Assembly: GCF_901905185.1 (NCBI RefSeq)
Contig: NZ_CABFMQ020000057.1
Coordinates: 40,705 to 104,704, forward strand
Source of the DNA: Methylocella tundrae
GTDB taxonomy: Bacteria; Pseudomonadota; Alphaproteobacteria; Rhizobiales; Beijerinckiaceae
Length of the DNA: 64,000 nt
Direction: 5' to 3'
Shown: piece after piece, positions 9,078 through 20,141 of the stretch
Numbering within the stretch: the first letter of the stretch is position 1
Layout of the letters: each line of letters opens with the position of its first letter
The notes under the pieces: model-generated
What the model was told of the DNA's origin: nothing
The model's database searches: none
Seen by the model: only the letters and a program-made list of their open reading frames with translations
Program-made: the position numbers and the translations under genes

Positions 9078-9422
9078 ATGTCACTGCAACTTTCATCCGC
9101 GCAAACGCAACTTTGCGCCACCTTTCAATCGCAGGCCGATCGGACGACCCGCTATCTGGTCAAATGCCGCGCACAAGCCTATGCAGAGCGGCCCGTCGAT
9201 CTCGACGCCATCGCAACCGGCCTATCAGGCGCGGCGCCTGAAACACTCATCGCGATCGGAGCCGACCTGCTTCGCATCGAAGCGCTCACGCCAAAGCGCT
9301 GGTTCGGCTTCGGAAGCGAAACCGCGGCCTTAAACGCGCGAGCGCTCATGCTGCTCGGCCGTGCGCTCCGCCGGTTTGGCGCGCCCCGAAAGCTCGTGCG
9401 CCCTGTTCAACCAAGTGAATGA
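9078..9422 (+). CDS. hypothetical prophage protein under repressor-type operators
   Basis: A 114-residue, largely helical protein with no recognised domain. I chose the ATG at 9078 because GGAG lies about 10 bases upstream and the two operators end just before it; the longer open frame would cross them. Its position next to the repressor and behind matching operators suggests an early gene or a repressor partner (anti-repressor, Cro-like or excisionase). No sequence motif confirms any of these. The recognisable prophage ends here on this side. Confidence 0.5.
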   Translation: MSLQLSSAQTQLCATFQSQADRTTRYLVKCRAQAYAERPVDLDAIATGLSGAAPETLIAIGADLLRIEALTPKRWFGFGSETAALNARALMLLGRALRRFGAPRKLVRPVQPSE

Positions 9423-9665
9423 CGCAGGCGCCCTTGTTCTCGGCCGCTGCTGATCCTAATTTTACCTTGATGTCGCTCGACTGAGGCGGAGCAGAAGCAT
9501 GAGCGAAAGCCTTGGTCCCCCGGCGGCGGCCCACGATGAATGACCTCGACGATTTCAAACGATAAGCCTCATTTGCCACGATGTTCATGTCTCAGCGGCG
9601 CCGGTTGATGGAACCGGACCGCCAGCGTGTCGTTCTTTCGTCGTGGCGTCATAGGGAGAGTCGCA

Positions 9666-10955
9666 ATGAGTGCGCCCGCAGTTGCATCATCAAAAGTCGA
9701 GCCGCTCACTACACCCTCCGATTTATCCCAAAGCCTGTTTCGCACGCGCCAACAAACGCTTTCCCTCGCAGCGCCTCTCGGCGCGGAAGATCAAGCGGCG
9801 CAGGCGAATGAAGACGCGAGCCCGACAAAATGGCATCTCGCGCATACGACCTGGTTCTTTGAGACGTTTGTTTTGCAGCCCTTTCTGCCTGGATATAAAG
9901 TCTTCGACGAACGCTTCAATTACTGTTTCAATTCCTACTATGAAACGCAAGGAGCGCGACAGCCGCGCCCGATGCGCGGTCTCCTCACTCGGCCGACCTG
10001 CTTTGAAGTGCAAGATTACCGCGCCTATGTGGATGAGGCGCTGCAATCCCTGTTTGGAAGCGCCGTCGCGGATGACCCAGAGACGCGGAGCCGCATCGCG
10101 CTCGGCGTCAACCACGAACAGCAACATCAGGAGTTGCTGTTGACGGATGTTCTCAGTTTGTTTGCGCTGAGCCCTCTGCGTCCGGCCTATCGCGACGGCG
10201 GCCGGACGCATGCCCGCGACGACGTTTCCCCCCTGAGATTCGTCGGTTTCGACGGTGGACGGCGCGCCATCGGCCACACGGGCGAAGGGTTCGCGTTCGA
10301 TAATGAATCCCCGCGCCATGATGTTCTCTTGCAGCCGTTCGCACTCGCAGATCGCCTGATTACCAATGCGGAATGGCTCGAGTTCATGCGTGGAGGCGGC
10401 TACGGCGCCTCCAATCTTTGGTTGGCCGACGGCTGGGCGAGGATCACAAAAGAGGGCTGGGGCGCGCCGCTCTATTGGGAAGAGCGCGACGGGCAATGGT
10501 TGCAAATGACATTATGGGGCTTGCAAACGATTGATCCGGCGGCGCCTGTCTGCCACATCAGCTTCTACGAGGCCGACGCTTACGCGCGCTGGGCGGGCAA
10601 ACGGCTGCCGACGGAATTCGAGTGGGAAGTCGCGGCGGAAGACATTGCGGTGGCTGGCAATATGCTGAGCCGGGGCGCTCTCCAGCCGCTTCCGGCGTCG
10701 GGGGGCAAGGGCGTGCGCCAAATGTTCGGCGATGCTTGGGAATGGACGCAAAGCGCCTATGCGCCCTACCCGCGCTATCGCTCCAGCGCGGGGGCTCTCG
10801 GCGAATATAATGGAAAGTTCATGTGCAACCAGCAGGTGCTGCGCGGGGCTTCCTGCGCGACCCCTGATTCCCATGCGCGACGAACCTACCGTAATTTCTT
10901 TTATCCCCACCAGCGTTGGCAGTTCTGTGGACTGCGCCTAGCGGATGACGCCTGA
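9666..10955 (+). CDS. egtB: EgtB, ergothioneine-forming sulfoxide synthase
   Basis: A 429-residue iron enzyme that joins a thiol (cysteine or gamma-glutamylcysteine) to trimethylhistidine using oxygen. The ATG at 9666 follows GGGAGAG. The N-terminal DinB-like domain supplies the iron ligands: WHLAH (residues 56-60) and HEQQHQE (His150, His154, Glu156). The C-terminal formylglycine-generating-like domain carries WAGKRLPTEFEWEVA and ends in the usual FYPHQRWQFCGLRLA. The stop overlaps the egtD start as TGATG, so the two are translationally coupled. No egtA, egtC or egtE is nearby; sulfoxide cleavage must be encoded elsewhere. Confidence 0.95.
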   Translation: MSAPAVASSKVEPLTTPSDLSQSLFRTRQQTLSLAAPLGAEDQAAQANEDASPTKWHLAHTTWFFETFVLQPFLPGYKVFDERFNYCFNSYYETQGARQPRPMRGLLTRPTCFEVQDYRAYVDEALQSLFGSAVADDPETRSRIALGVNHEQQHQELLLTDVLSLFALSPLRPAYRDGGRTHARDDVSPLRFVGFDGGRRAIGHTGEGFAFDNESPRHDVLLQPFALADRLITNAEWLEFMRGGGYGASNLWLADGWARITKEGWGAPLYWEERDGQWLQMTLWGLQTIDPAAPVCHISFYEADAYARWAGKRLPTEFEWEVAAEDIAVAGNMLSRGALQPLPASGGKGVRQMFGDAWEWTQSAYAPYPRYRSSAGALGEYNGKFMCNQQVLRGASCATPDSHARRTYRNFFYPHQRWQFCGLRLADDA

Positions 10956-11926
10956 TGTCACAGATCGCAGAAAAACAGACGCCCGACGCCCCCGGCTCGG
11001 CGAAGGATCCGGCCGCGCGCGTCATTTTGGCGGGTTTGTCGCAGTCGCGGAAAACATTACCATGTTTTCTTTTCTATGATGTCCACGGCAGCGAATTATT
11101 CGAGGAAATCACCCGGCTGCCAGAATATTATCCAACACGAACGGAAGCGGCGATCATTGAGGCCGCGGCCAAGGACATCGCCCTCCACACGCCGCCTGGA
11201 AGCGTGCTCGTGGAATTCGGCTCGGGCTCGAGTCGCAAGACCGAGATTTTGTTGAGCGCGCTGCCGAGCCTTTCAGCCTATGTGCCAATCGACGTCTCGA
11301 GAAGCGCCCTCGATGAGGCCTCCGCCCGGCTCGCAGTGCGATTCCCTAGCCTTCGAGTCTTTCCAACGCTCGGCGACTTCGCCGAACACTTATCCTTGCC
11401 ACAAGCGCTTTCAAAGCGCCCGCGTCTTGGATTCTTTCCCGGCTCGACCATCGGTAATTTCGCGCCTGCCGACGCCTGCGATCTGCTGTCGCATATGGCG
11501 GAAAACCTCGGGCCTTCAGGGCGGCTCGTGATAGGGGTCGATCTTCGCAAGGATCTCTCGATCCTGCTTCCCGCCTATAATGACGCAGACGGCGTGACGG
11601 CGGATTTCAACCTCAACATTCTCGTCAGGCTGAACCGCGAGATGGGAGCTGATTTCAACGTCGATGATTTCGCGCATAGAGCGGTTTTCAACCGCGAGGA
11701 AAGCCGGATCGAGATGCATCTTGTCAGCCTCAAGGCCCAAAGCGTGGAATTGCTCGGGCACAGCTTCGCCTTCGCAGAGGGTGAGAGCATCCACACCGAG
11801 AATTCCTACAAATATTCCATTCCGCAGTTCAAAGAGCTGGCGCGGCGCGCCGGCTGGTTTCCGCGCGAGGTCTGGACCGACCCGAAGTCCCTCTTCAGTC
11901 TGCACGAATTGACCATCGCGCATTGA
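10955..11926 (+). CDS. egtD: EgtD, L-histidine N-alpha-methyltransferase
   Basis: A 323-residue SAM-dependent enzyme that trimethylates histidine to hercynine, the first step of ergothioneine synthesis. Family marks are ITRLPEYYPTRTE (52-64), the SAM loop EFGSGSSRKT (87-96), and LGFFPGSTIGNF, a typical EgtD stretch. A C-terminal helix FKELARRAGW completes the domain. It overlaps egtB by one base, so hercynine is made and consumed by products of one message. Confidence 0.95.
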   Translation: MSQIAEKQTPDAPGSAKDPAARVILAGLSQSRKTLPCFLFYDVHGSELFEEITRLPEYYPTRTEAAIIEAAAKDIALHTPPGSVLVEFGSGSSRKTEILLSALPSLSAYVPIDVSRSALDEASARLAVRFPSLRVFPTLGDFAEHLSLPQALSKRPRLGFFPGSTIGNFAPADACDLLSHMAENLGPSGRLVIGVDLRKDLSILLPAYNDADGVTADFNLNILVRLNREMGADFNVDDFAHRAVFNREESRIEMHLVSLKAQSVELLGHSFAFAEGESIHTENSYKYSIPQFKELARRAGWFPREVWTDPKSLFSLHELTIAH

Positions 11927-12035
11927 GGCGCCCGGGCAGTTCATTCGACCTTGCCTTCGGCGCGCGCCGGATTTCCGCTTTTCCAAAAAATGCTTTAAGA
12001 AGCTAGGGCATTGGCTTCTGGGATCCGTTCACATC

Positions 12036-12704
12036 ATGACGCCGACGAAAAACAACTTCGATTACAGCATTCCCCAGCAGGTCGATCGCCTGCGCGCTTC
12101 GCCGCGGCTTTTCGACAATGCGTTGCTCGACAAACTATCGCGCGTGCACTGGTCTGTGCCCCTTTACGTCTATATTCCCGTCATCGCGCTTCTGGCCGTG
12201 AAGAGCTTCCAGTCCTTCAGCGCCATGGTCGTCATTGTCTCGGCGGCGCTTGGGTATCTTCTATGGACCCTCACCGAATATTTCGGGCATCGATTCCCGT
12301 TTCATTACAAGCATCCGAGCAAATTCGGAGCGCGCATCCATTTTCTGGTGCATGGCGTCCATCACGACCACCCGAACGATCCGCTTCGTCTCGTGATGCC
12401 GGTGCTGCTTAGCGCTCCGATCATGTTGATCGCGCTGCTGGTGGTCAGGGTCTTGTTCGGCCTGCCTTACGGCTATCCCGTCCTCATGGGCTTTATGATC
12501 GGTTATCTCGCCTATGACATGACGCATTATTATACGCATCATGCGAAGCCAACGACGCGGCTTGGCCAGACGTTGCGGCGGCTCCATCTCATGCATCATT
12601 TCCGCGATCCAACCCGCGGCTTCGGCGTCAGCGCGCCGTGGTGGGATTACGTGTTCGGCACGCAGCACGTCAAACAGGAGCGTGAGCGCGCCTCACAGGA
12701 TTAG
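12036..12704 (+). CDS. sterol desaturase / fatty acid 2-hydroxylase-family membrane protein
   Basis: A 222-residue di-iron membrane hydroxylase. The four His clusters are all present: EYFGHRFPFH, HFLVHGVHHDHP, HYYTHHAKP and LHLMHHF. About four membrane segments separate them, starting at residue 45. The spacing fits the fatty-acid-2-hydroxylase branch, which adds a hydroxyl to an acyl chain of a lipid. The neighbouring minus-strand GT21 gene acts on ceramide-type lipids in known members, so a joint role in sphingolipid or hopanoid-like membrane lipids is an inference. Confidence 0.82.
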   Translation: MTPTKNNFDYSIPQQVDRLRASPRLFDNALLDKLSRVHWSVPLYVYIPVIALLAVKSFQSFSAMVVIVSAALGYLLWTLTEYFGHRFPFHYKHPSKFGARIHFLVHGVHHDHPNDPLRLVMPVLLSAPIMLIALLVVRVLFGLPYGYPVLMGFMIGYLAYDMTHYYTHHAKPTTRLGQTLRRLHLMHHFRDPTRGFGVSAPWWDYVFGTQHVKQERERASQD

Positions 12705-12710
12705 GGCGCG

Positions 12711-12745
12711 ATCTGCAAAAAGTTGCTGACTTTTTGCATAAGATC
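12711..12745. terminator. inverted repeat between convergent genes, terminator-like
   Basis: TGCAAAAAGT (12714-12723) and ACTTTTTGCA (12729-12738) pair perfectly around a 5-base loop, and GATC lies just outside on both sides. It sits between convergent genes, so it may end transcription both ways; the A and T runs serve as the tail on either strand. Its shape also resembles a dispersed intergenic repeat. Confidence 0.55.
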
Positions 12746-12822
12746 AGGCGCTACGACAGGCAAAATGGAGAGCACGAATCGATTCCGTGAGGGACCCATC
12801 ATGCTTCTGACGGACTGGCAGT

Positions 12823-13986
12823 TTACCCCTGTTTCTGAGTTGGCGCGCTTTTCTGCGAAGCTGGCGCTGGTCCGCGCCGCGCGTCGAATCGGCTGCTTGC
12901 CCAAATCACCTGATGCGTCGTCCAGCCGCGGAGCCACGCCGCAAGAGCCAGCACTTCCCGGCCGAGGAAGGCCACCGGCGACCAGACTGAAATTCGCCAT
13001 CCCTTCGCCGCGGCGAACGCCGTTTCAGCGCAGAACCATCCGGCGAGCGTAACGCAAAAAGCGGTGAAAGCCGGATAGCCGGCAAGGGGCGACGCCAGCG
13101 CCGCCGCGAGCGCCGCGGGCAGCGGACTGGCGAGCGGCTCCAGCGGATAGGATAGCACATTGGAGCGCCGAATCACGCTCCATCGGACCTGGCGGTGGTA
13201 CACGTCGCTTAAACGGCGAAAGCCGATCTCCTGCGCAACGGTGCGGTGGGCGAAGACGGTCTTCAGCCCGAGCCGCGCAAGGCCCATCGAGATGGCCGTG
13301 TCTTCCGCCAGATTTCCGCTCATCGCGGCAAGCCCCCCGGCGCGATCGAAGTCGCTGCGCCGAAAAACCATTATTTTGCCGACGCCGAAGCCAAGGCCCA
13401 GCACAGAGGCCGAAAGCAGAAGCCGCGCATGCGCATTGATAAGGCAAGCCTCGATCTCCCCGGCGACGGATTCCGGCCGCACGGCCACCGGGGTTCCGAC
13501 GACAAGGCCAACGTCGGGAGCAAGGTTCTGGAGGAAAGCCGCCATGGTCTCAGGCTCGAGCGTGATATTCGAATCCTTGGTCATGACGACGTCATGCTTC
13601 GCTTCGGTCAGCGGCGCAGCCAGATTATTGAGCTTCGGACTGACTGCCAATCGGCTATCCGACTGCAGGAATCGGCATGGCCGCGAGGGATGCGCCGCCG
13701 CCAGACGACGGGCCGCGCTGAGGGCTGGCGAATCGACCTCGGCGGCGCTGATGAGGATCTCGTAATCGGGGTATGTCTGCGTGAAAATCGAAGCCTGCGC
13801 GGTCTCGAAACCCGGGTCGAGGTTTTTGATTGGCAAAATCGCCGAAACCGGAGGCTGTGCGGACGCGGTGGCGCGACGCCTTTGGACCAAAGGCTGCGCC
13901 AGTCCGAAAGCTAAAGTCAGCAGAAAAAGCGCAATGGCGAGGCACCACCAGATCGCTCCGGCAAAGCTGAAAAAAGTCGCCGCCAT
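12823..13986 (-). CDS. ceramide glucosyltransferase-like GT21 enzyme
   Basis: A 387-residue membrane glycosyltransferase. I took the ATG at 13986 (AGGAA 5 bases upstream) over one at 14028. An N-terminal membrane helix (WWCLAIALFLLTLAFGLA) is followed by the GT-A catalytic domain with VSAILPIKNLDPG, a donor-site KDSN, a catalytic-region EDTA and the GT21 signature RQVRW. C-terminal hydrophobic helices follow. Relatives transfer a sugar to ceramide; the bacterial hopanoid protein HpnI is also in this family, so the acceptor is open. It is convergent with the lipid hydroxylase. Confidence 0.8.
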   Translation of the reverse strand: MAATFFSFAGAIWWCLAIALFLLTLAFGLAQPLVQRRRATASAQPPVSAILPIKNLDPGFETAQASIFTQTYPDYEILISAAEVDSPALSAARRLAAAHPSRPCRFLQSDSRLAVSPKLNNLAAPLTEAKHDVVMTKDSNITLEPETMAAFLQNLAPDVGLVVGTPVAVRPESVAGEIEACLINAHARLLLSASVLGLGFGVGKIMVFRRSDFDRAGGLAAMSGNLAEDTAISMGLARLGLKTVFAHRTVAQEIGFRRLSDVYHRQVRWSVIRRSNVLSYPLEPLASPLPAALAAALASPLAGYPAFTAFCVTLAGWFCAETAFAAAKGWRISVWSPVAFLGREVLALAAWLRGWTTHQVIWASSRFDARRGPAPASQKSAPTQKQG

Positions 13987-14187
13987 TCTGTTCCTATTCT
14001 CCCATTGCGCTCCGATAATGCCATGCAAACGGGAGCTCCGCCCGCCTTAGAGCATGTTTGACGTTCCGGAGCCATCCCTCGCGTCGCCGCGGCGCGCGCA
14101 CGCCCCCCGGTTGCCAGTTCCGAGGAACAATGCCATCAAACTATTCTCAAAAAGACGCGTCTTCGGGCCGACAGTAAGGACGTCAGA

Positions 14188-15066
14188 GTGCCGGAACTGC
14201 CTGAAGTGGAAACGGTGCGGCGCGGGCTCGAACCCGCGATGATCGGCGCGAGAATCGTCGGCCTCGACCAGCGACGGCCGGATCTTCGCTTTCCATTCCC
14301 AGATCGTTTTTCGGAGCGCCTCACGGGCCGCGAAATCCTGGCGTTAGGGCGGCGGGCGAAATACCTTCTCGCGGACCTCGACGATTCCAGCGTGCTCGTC
14401 ATGCACCTTGGCATGTCGGGATCTTTTCGCGTCGAGGATATGGGCGCAGCAAAAGCTTTGGCCTCATGCGGCGCGCCATCCAAAAACGCTGCGCATGATC
14501 ACGTCGTCTTCACCCTGTCGACGGGCGCGCGCATCGTCTACAACGACCCGCGACGATTCGGCTTCATGCAGTTGCTGGCCCGTCACGAGCTCGCAGATCA
14601 TCCCTTGTTCAGGGCGCTTGGGGTCGAACCGCTCGGCAATGAACTCGACGGCGCGGTCCTGGCCCGTCTTTTCACTGGCAAGACCACCCCTCTGAAGGCT
14701 GCCCTGCTCGATCAGAGTCTTATCGCCGGCCTCGGCAATATTTACGTCTGCGAGGCCCTGCACCGCGCGGGCCTGTCGCCGCGGCGCGCCGCCGGGAGCC
14801 TTGCATGCAAAGACGGACGGCCGACCCAGGGCGCGCGTCTGCTGGCGAAAATGATCCGGGAAGTTCTCGAGGAGGCCGTCGCGGCGGGCGGATCATCGCT
14901 GCGCGATCATCGCCAGACCAATGGCGCGCTCGGCTACTTCCAGCATAATTTTCGCGTTTACGACCGCGAACTCAGCCCTTGCCCCACGCCGGAATGCGGC
15001 GGCGTGATCCGTCGGATCACGCAGTCAGGACGGTCAACCTATTTCTGCGGCGTCTGCCAGCGTTAA
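14188..15066 (+). CDS. mutM: Fpg/MutM, formamidopyrimidine-DNA glycosylase
   Basis: A 292-residue base-excision repair enzyme that removes 8-oxoguanine and ring-opened purines. A GTG start at 14188 has TAAGGA 7 bases upstream and gives the required N-terminal PELPEVE, whose Pro and Glu are catalytic. The H2TH region contains the conserved [12 protein letters not shown], and a four-Cys zinc finger (CPTPEC then FCGVC) ends the protein. Length is normal. It stands alone on the plus strand, with its own short upstream region. Confidence 0.96.
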   Translation: MPELPEVETVRRGLEPAMIGARIVGLDQRRPDLRFPFPDRFSERLTGREILALGRRAKYLLADLDDSSVLVMHLGMSGSFRVEDMGAAKALASCGAPSKNAAHDHVVFTLSTGARIVYNDPRRFGFMQLLARHELADHPLFRALGVEPLGNELDGAVLARLFTGKTTPLKAALLDQSLIAGLGNIYVCEALHRAGLSPRRAAGSLACKDGRPTQGARLLAKMIREVLEEAVAAGGSSLRDHRQTNGALGYFQHNFRVYDRELSPCPTPECGGVIRRITQSGRSTYFCGVCQR

Positions 15067-15161
15067 ACGGGCCCGCCCTTAAAGCAGCGCCCGCTCGCAT
15101 TTATACGATCACGCAGGGCCTTCGTTCGAGCACGCCGCGCTGAGGCAGTTTCTTGGCGCGA

Positions 15162-15911
15162 TCAGGAATGCGCGACTTTCTGCGGCTGCGCATTTCCAAG
15201 CACAACTACCTTGGTGCCTATGGTCGTGCGCTGATACAGATCCATCACATCCTGATTGACCATGCGGATACAGCCCGAGGAAACGCTCTGACCGATTGTC
15301 GCGGGCTCGTTTGTGCCATGGATGCGGAAATAGGTATCCACGTTGTCGTGCCACAGATAATGGGCCCGAGCGCCAAGAGGATTGGCCGGACCGCCAGGCA
15401 TTCCCGTTCCACTCTGCAACTGGCTCATTTGCTTCAAAAGTTCGGGCCGGCGCTCCAGCATTTCCTTCGGAGGATACCAGTCTGGCCATTCCTGTTTGCT
15501 ATGGATCGTCGCGTCGCCGGACCACGCGAAACCCTCGCGGCCGACGCCGACGCCATAGCGCATCGCCTGGCCGCCGCCCTCGACATGGTAGAGATAGTGA
15601 TTGGCCGGATCGACGACGATCGTTCCCGGCGCTTCCGTGCCAGAATAAGCGACCCTGGTGCGACGGAACGCCGGACTGAGATCGGCCTCCCTGACCGCGG
15701 GAACAACGAATTTTCCGTCGTTGATTTCCGCGTACATGGACCGGAAATCGCCGCCGGCGACCGGCGTCGCGGCGGATGGCCCGGACGATGGGGCCGCCGC
15801 GGGTACGGCGGATGCGATCTGACTTTGCTGACCGCCGACGCAGCCGGCGAGGCCGAACGCCGCCGCGGACGAGACGCCAGTAATGAGGGTACGGCGATTC
15901 AACTGATGCAT
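15162..15911 (-). CDS. L,D-transpeptidase, YkuD family, predicted lipoprotein
   Basis: A periplasmic cell-wall cross-linking enzyme of about 249 residues. The ATG at 15911 gives an N-terminus with twin arginines (NRRTLITG), a hydrophobic run and a lipobox ending LAGC. A GTG four codons upstream is possible; neither start has a clear ribosome site. The YkuD domain ends in the catalytic SSGCIRM with an upstream FRIHGTN His. Length and motif order are normal. The gene is divergent from a PadR regulator, with a long palindrome between them. Confidence 0.88.
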   Translation of the reverse strand: MHQLNRRTLITGVSSAAAFGLAGCVGGQQSQIASAVPAAAPSSGPSAATPVAGGDFRSMYAEINDGKFVVPAVREADLSPAFRRTRVAYSGTEAPGTIVVDPANHYLYHVEGGGQAMRYGVGVGREGFAWSGDATIHSKQEWPDWYPPKEMLERRPELLKQMSQLQSGTGMPGGPANPLGARAHYLWHDNVDTYFRIHGTNEPATIGQSVSSGCIRMVNQDVMDLYQRTTIGTKVVVLGNAQPQKVAHS

Positions 15912-16074
15912 GGGGCGAATCACGGGTAAGAATTTAAGGTAAGGGATATCTTAATGCAGAAAAGCGGACTGCGATATTGCAGACAAGTCACGCTTCTATT
16001 TTCTTTCATAAAAATTTTCCCGTTAAGCTTGCTTATTTTCGATCGCGACGAAATCCGCGGCGCGCCTCTTGCCA

Positions 16075-16123
16075 AAACCGTATTTAGATATATCTTAATT
16101 TTAGACATATCGAAATACGGTTT
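16075..16123. promoter_or_regulatory. 49-base palindrome, likely PadR operator
   Basis: Two 21-base arms, beginning AAACCGTATTTAGATAT and ending AAATACGGTTT, pair with two mismatches around a 7-base centre. The element lies 30 bases before the PadR start and about 160 bases from the divergent transpeptidase. A partial copy of the core (GGATATCTTAAT) occurs at 15944-15955, next to the transpeptidase start. Inner ATAT-rich cores are usual for PadR-family sites. Confidence 0.65.
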
Positions 16124-16153
16124 GATAATCATTCCGCAGCAGGAGACAATCCA

Positions 16154-16720
16154 ATGAGGCTTCACTCACATTTCCACGCTTTTGCCCATGGCGAAGGTCC
16201 CCGCGGCCCGGAGTCCGGGTCTTTCGGGATGTTTCGCAGACATGGAAGAATGGGCGGGCGCCAGCGCATGTTCGAACAGGGCGATCTGCGCTTCGTCGTG
16301 CTCAAGCTGGTTTCAGAAAAACCGTCACACGGCTACGAAATCATCAAGGCGATCGAGGATCGTCTCGGGGGCGCCTACGCGCCGAGCCCCGGCGTCATCT
16401 ATCCGACCCTGACGCTGCTCGAGGAAATGGGCGCGATCCGCGTTCAGGAAACCGACGGCCCACGCAAGCTTTACGCGATCACAGCCGAAGGCGAAGAGCT
16501 GTTGCGGCAGAATCAGACCGCGATCGAAGCCATTTTTGGGCGGATGGCTGACATCAACGCGCGGCATGGCGGCGGGCCGGCCCCGCAGATCCTCCGCGCC
16601 ACGGAAAATCTCAGGACGGCCTTGCGGCTGCGGCTGGCGCGTGGTCCGTTGAGCGCAGAGCAGATCGCTGAAGTTGCGAGCATTCTGGACGCCGCCGCCA
16701 AAGCCGTGGAGACGAGCTGA
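16154..16720 (+). CDS. PadR-family repressor with His-rich N-terminus
   Basis: A 188-residue winged-helix regulator. The ATG at 16154 has AGGAG 8 bases upstream. Residues 1-36 hold five His in a basic, Gly-rich tail, as in the nickel/iron-responsive YqjI (NfeR) subgroup. The PadR domain is clear: MFEQGDLRFVVLKLV, SHGYEIIKAIEDR and SPGVIYPTLTLLEEMG. A C-terminal helical part would dimerise. The long palindrome directly upstream is a likely autoregulatory site. Metal sensing is inferred from the His tail. Confidence 0.82.
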   Translation: MRLHSHFHAFAHGEGPRGPESGSFGMFRRHGRMGGRQRMFEQGDLRFVVLKLVSEKPSHGYEIIKAIEDRLGGAYAPSPGVIYPTLTLLEEMGAIRVQETDGPRKLYAITAEGEELLRQNQTAIEAIFGRMADINARHGGGPAPQILRATENLRTALRLRLARGPLSAEQIAEVASILDAAAKAVETS

Positions 16721-16729
16721 AGATCTCGC

Positions 16730-17710
16730 TCACCTGGTCCAGTAGACCGCCAGATTGGCGCGAATTCGCTCGAGCGGCGGCTCGAAACTCTCGGGGAGTA
16801 CAAAATTCCTGCCGGTGATGGTTTCGAAGGTCCGTATATAGGTGGCCGCCGCCTCGAGGATCACCTCACCGGGGATTTCAGGGATCGGATCGTGATAAGG
16901 ATCGCAGCGCGCGCTGACCCAGTTGCGGATGAAATCCTTATCGAGGCTGTCCGGTTTTTCCCCGTGCTCAAGACGCTCGGGATAAGTTTCGGCCAGCCAA
17001 AAACGGCTACTGTCCGGCGTGTGGATTTCGTCCGCAACGACGATATGGCCCTCGCTGTTAAAGCCAAACTCATATTTCGTATCGGCGAGGATAAGGCCGC
17101 GCCCCGCCGCGATCTCCCTGCCGCGGGCGAAAAGAGCCAAAGCTTTTTCAGCAACATCGTCCCATTGTCGCGGAGTCAGAAGCTGCCGCTCAATGATCTC
17201 CCTCGGGGTGAGCGGCGCGTCATGCGCATCGTGCCCCGCCTTGCTCGTCGGCGTAATGATCGTTTCCGGCAGCCTTTGATTGTCGCGCAGACCGTCGGGG
17301 AAATCGATCCCATAGATGTTTCGGGCGCCAGCCTTGTACATGGGTAGAATAGAGGTTCCGGTCGAACCCGCGAGATAATCGCGCACGATGATCTCGACCG
17401 GCATCATTTCAAGACGCTGCACCACGACCACATTGGGATCGGGATTGGCGCGCACGTGATTTTCGCAGATGTCGGTCGTCGCCTCGAACCAGAAACGCGC
17501 AATATCGGTCAGCACCTGTCCCTTGAAGGGGATCGCAGCCAGTCCCTGATCGAACGCACTGACGCGATCGGTGGCGATGAGGATGCGCTGCCCGTCCGTC
17601 AGGTCGTAGTTCTCCCGCACCTTGCCGCGATAGTAATTCGGAAGCTCCGAGATGAAAGCTTCGGTCAGCACATAGTCGCGGTAAGGGGCAAGGCTCGCAG
17701 CGTCGATCAT
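16730..17710 (-). CDS. purC: PurC, SAICAR synthase
   Basis: A 326-residue ATP-dependent ligase of purine synthesis that joins aspartate to CAIR. Key stretches are [38 protein letters not shown] and [12 protein letters not shown]. The length, about 90 residues above E. coli PurC, matches the longer type found in many bacteria and yeast. The gene lies 17 bases downstream of typA on the same strand, so read-through is likely. It is convergent with padR. Confidence 0.95.
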   Translation of the reverse strand: MIDAASLAPYRDYVLTEAFISELPNYYRGKVRENYDLTDGQRILIATDRVSAFDQGLAAIPFKGQVLTDIARFWFEATTDICENHVRANPDPNVVVVQRLEMMPVEIIVRDYLAGSTGTSILPMYKAGARNIYGIDFPDGLRDNQRLPETIITPTSKAGHDAHDAPLTPREIIERQLLTPRQWDDVAEKALALFARGREIAAGRGLILADTKYEFGFNSEGHIVVADEIHTPDSSRFWLAETYPERLEHGEKPDSLDKDFIRNWVSARCDPYHDPIPEIPGEVILEAAATYIRTFETITGRNFVLPESFEPPLERIRANLAVYWTR

Positions 17711-17727
17711 AAGGCGCCCGCTCTGGC

Positions 17728-19548
<1,821 letters not shown>

Positions 19549-19894
19549 TTTTGTGCCGTATCTATATTCATGTGCGAGCGATGCGCTCTACCGCCAGATG
19601 GCGAACGGAGCACCGCCCATCAAAACAGGCCCTTCTGCTCAGTCGCGGTATCCTGAGCCGGGCCGACTAACGATTTGGGGTAGTTTTTCGCGTTGCAGCA
19701 ATGCAATATACGAAAGAACCGTATTTGAAAACCAATATAATGACTTCTGCTCGCCAACGCCAGACCGGCAGCGAGGCGGGGCGCAAAAGGGCTCGAGATT
19801 ACGGCGCAGCTTAAGGACTGGTCAATCTTATGCCCGTTCCGCCACTTCGCCCGTCGAGAAAGTCCGCTTCGCCCCGGCACAATGAAGGCGCTGA
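19549..19894. other. 346-base gap between divergent typA and a small membrane protein
   Basis: It must hold the typA promoter and the promoter of the gene at 19895. No convincing reading frame, hairpin or operator was identified in it. Confidence 0.5.
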
Positions 19895-20122
19895 ATGGAC
19901 GGATTGACCCTTTTCGGCCTTTTCGCGGTTACCGCCATGCTCGTGACTTACGCGCTGGAACGCCGGAGCCGCTGGTATGTACTCGGCTTCGCCGGCGCCT
20001 GTTCCCTTGGTTCGGTCTACGGCTTCCTGCAGGGCGCGTGGCCGTTTGGGCTCGTCGAGGCGATCTGGAGCCTTGTCGCCTTGCGGCGCTTCATGATGAG
20101 CTCCCGAGCCGCGATCGGATGA
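19895..20122 (+). CDS. conserved small inner-membrane protein
   Basis: A 75-residue protein with GAAGG about 7 bases before the ATG. Two hydrophobic segments (GLFAVTAMLVTYAL and WYVLGFAGACSLGSVYGFL) and an end of GLVEAIWSLVALRRF look like a small protein I recall as common in Hyphomicrobiales. Its function is unknown. It ends 20 bases before the stop of the convergent TAXI gene. Confidence 0.7.
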   Translation: MDGLTLFGLFAVTAMLVTYALERRSRWYVLGFAGACSLGSVYGFLQGAWPFGLVEAIWSLVALRRFMMSSRAAIG

Positions 20123-20141
20123 GCACCTAAAACTTTTCCCT

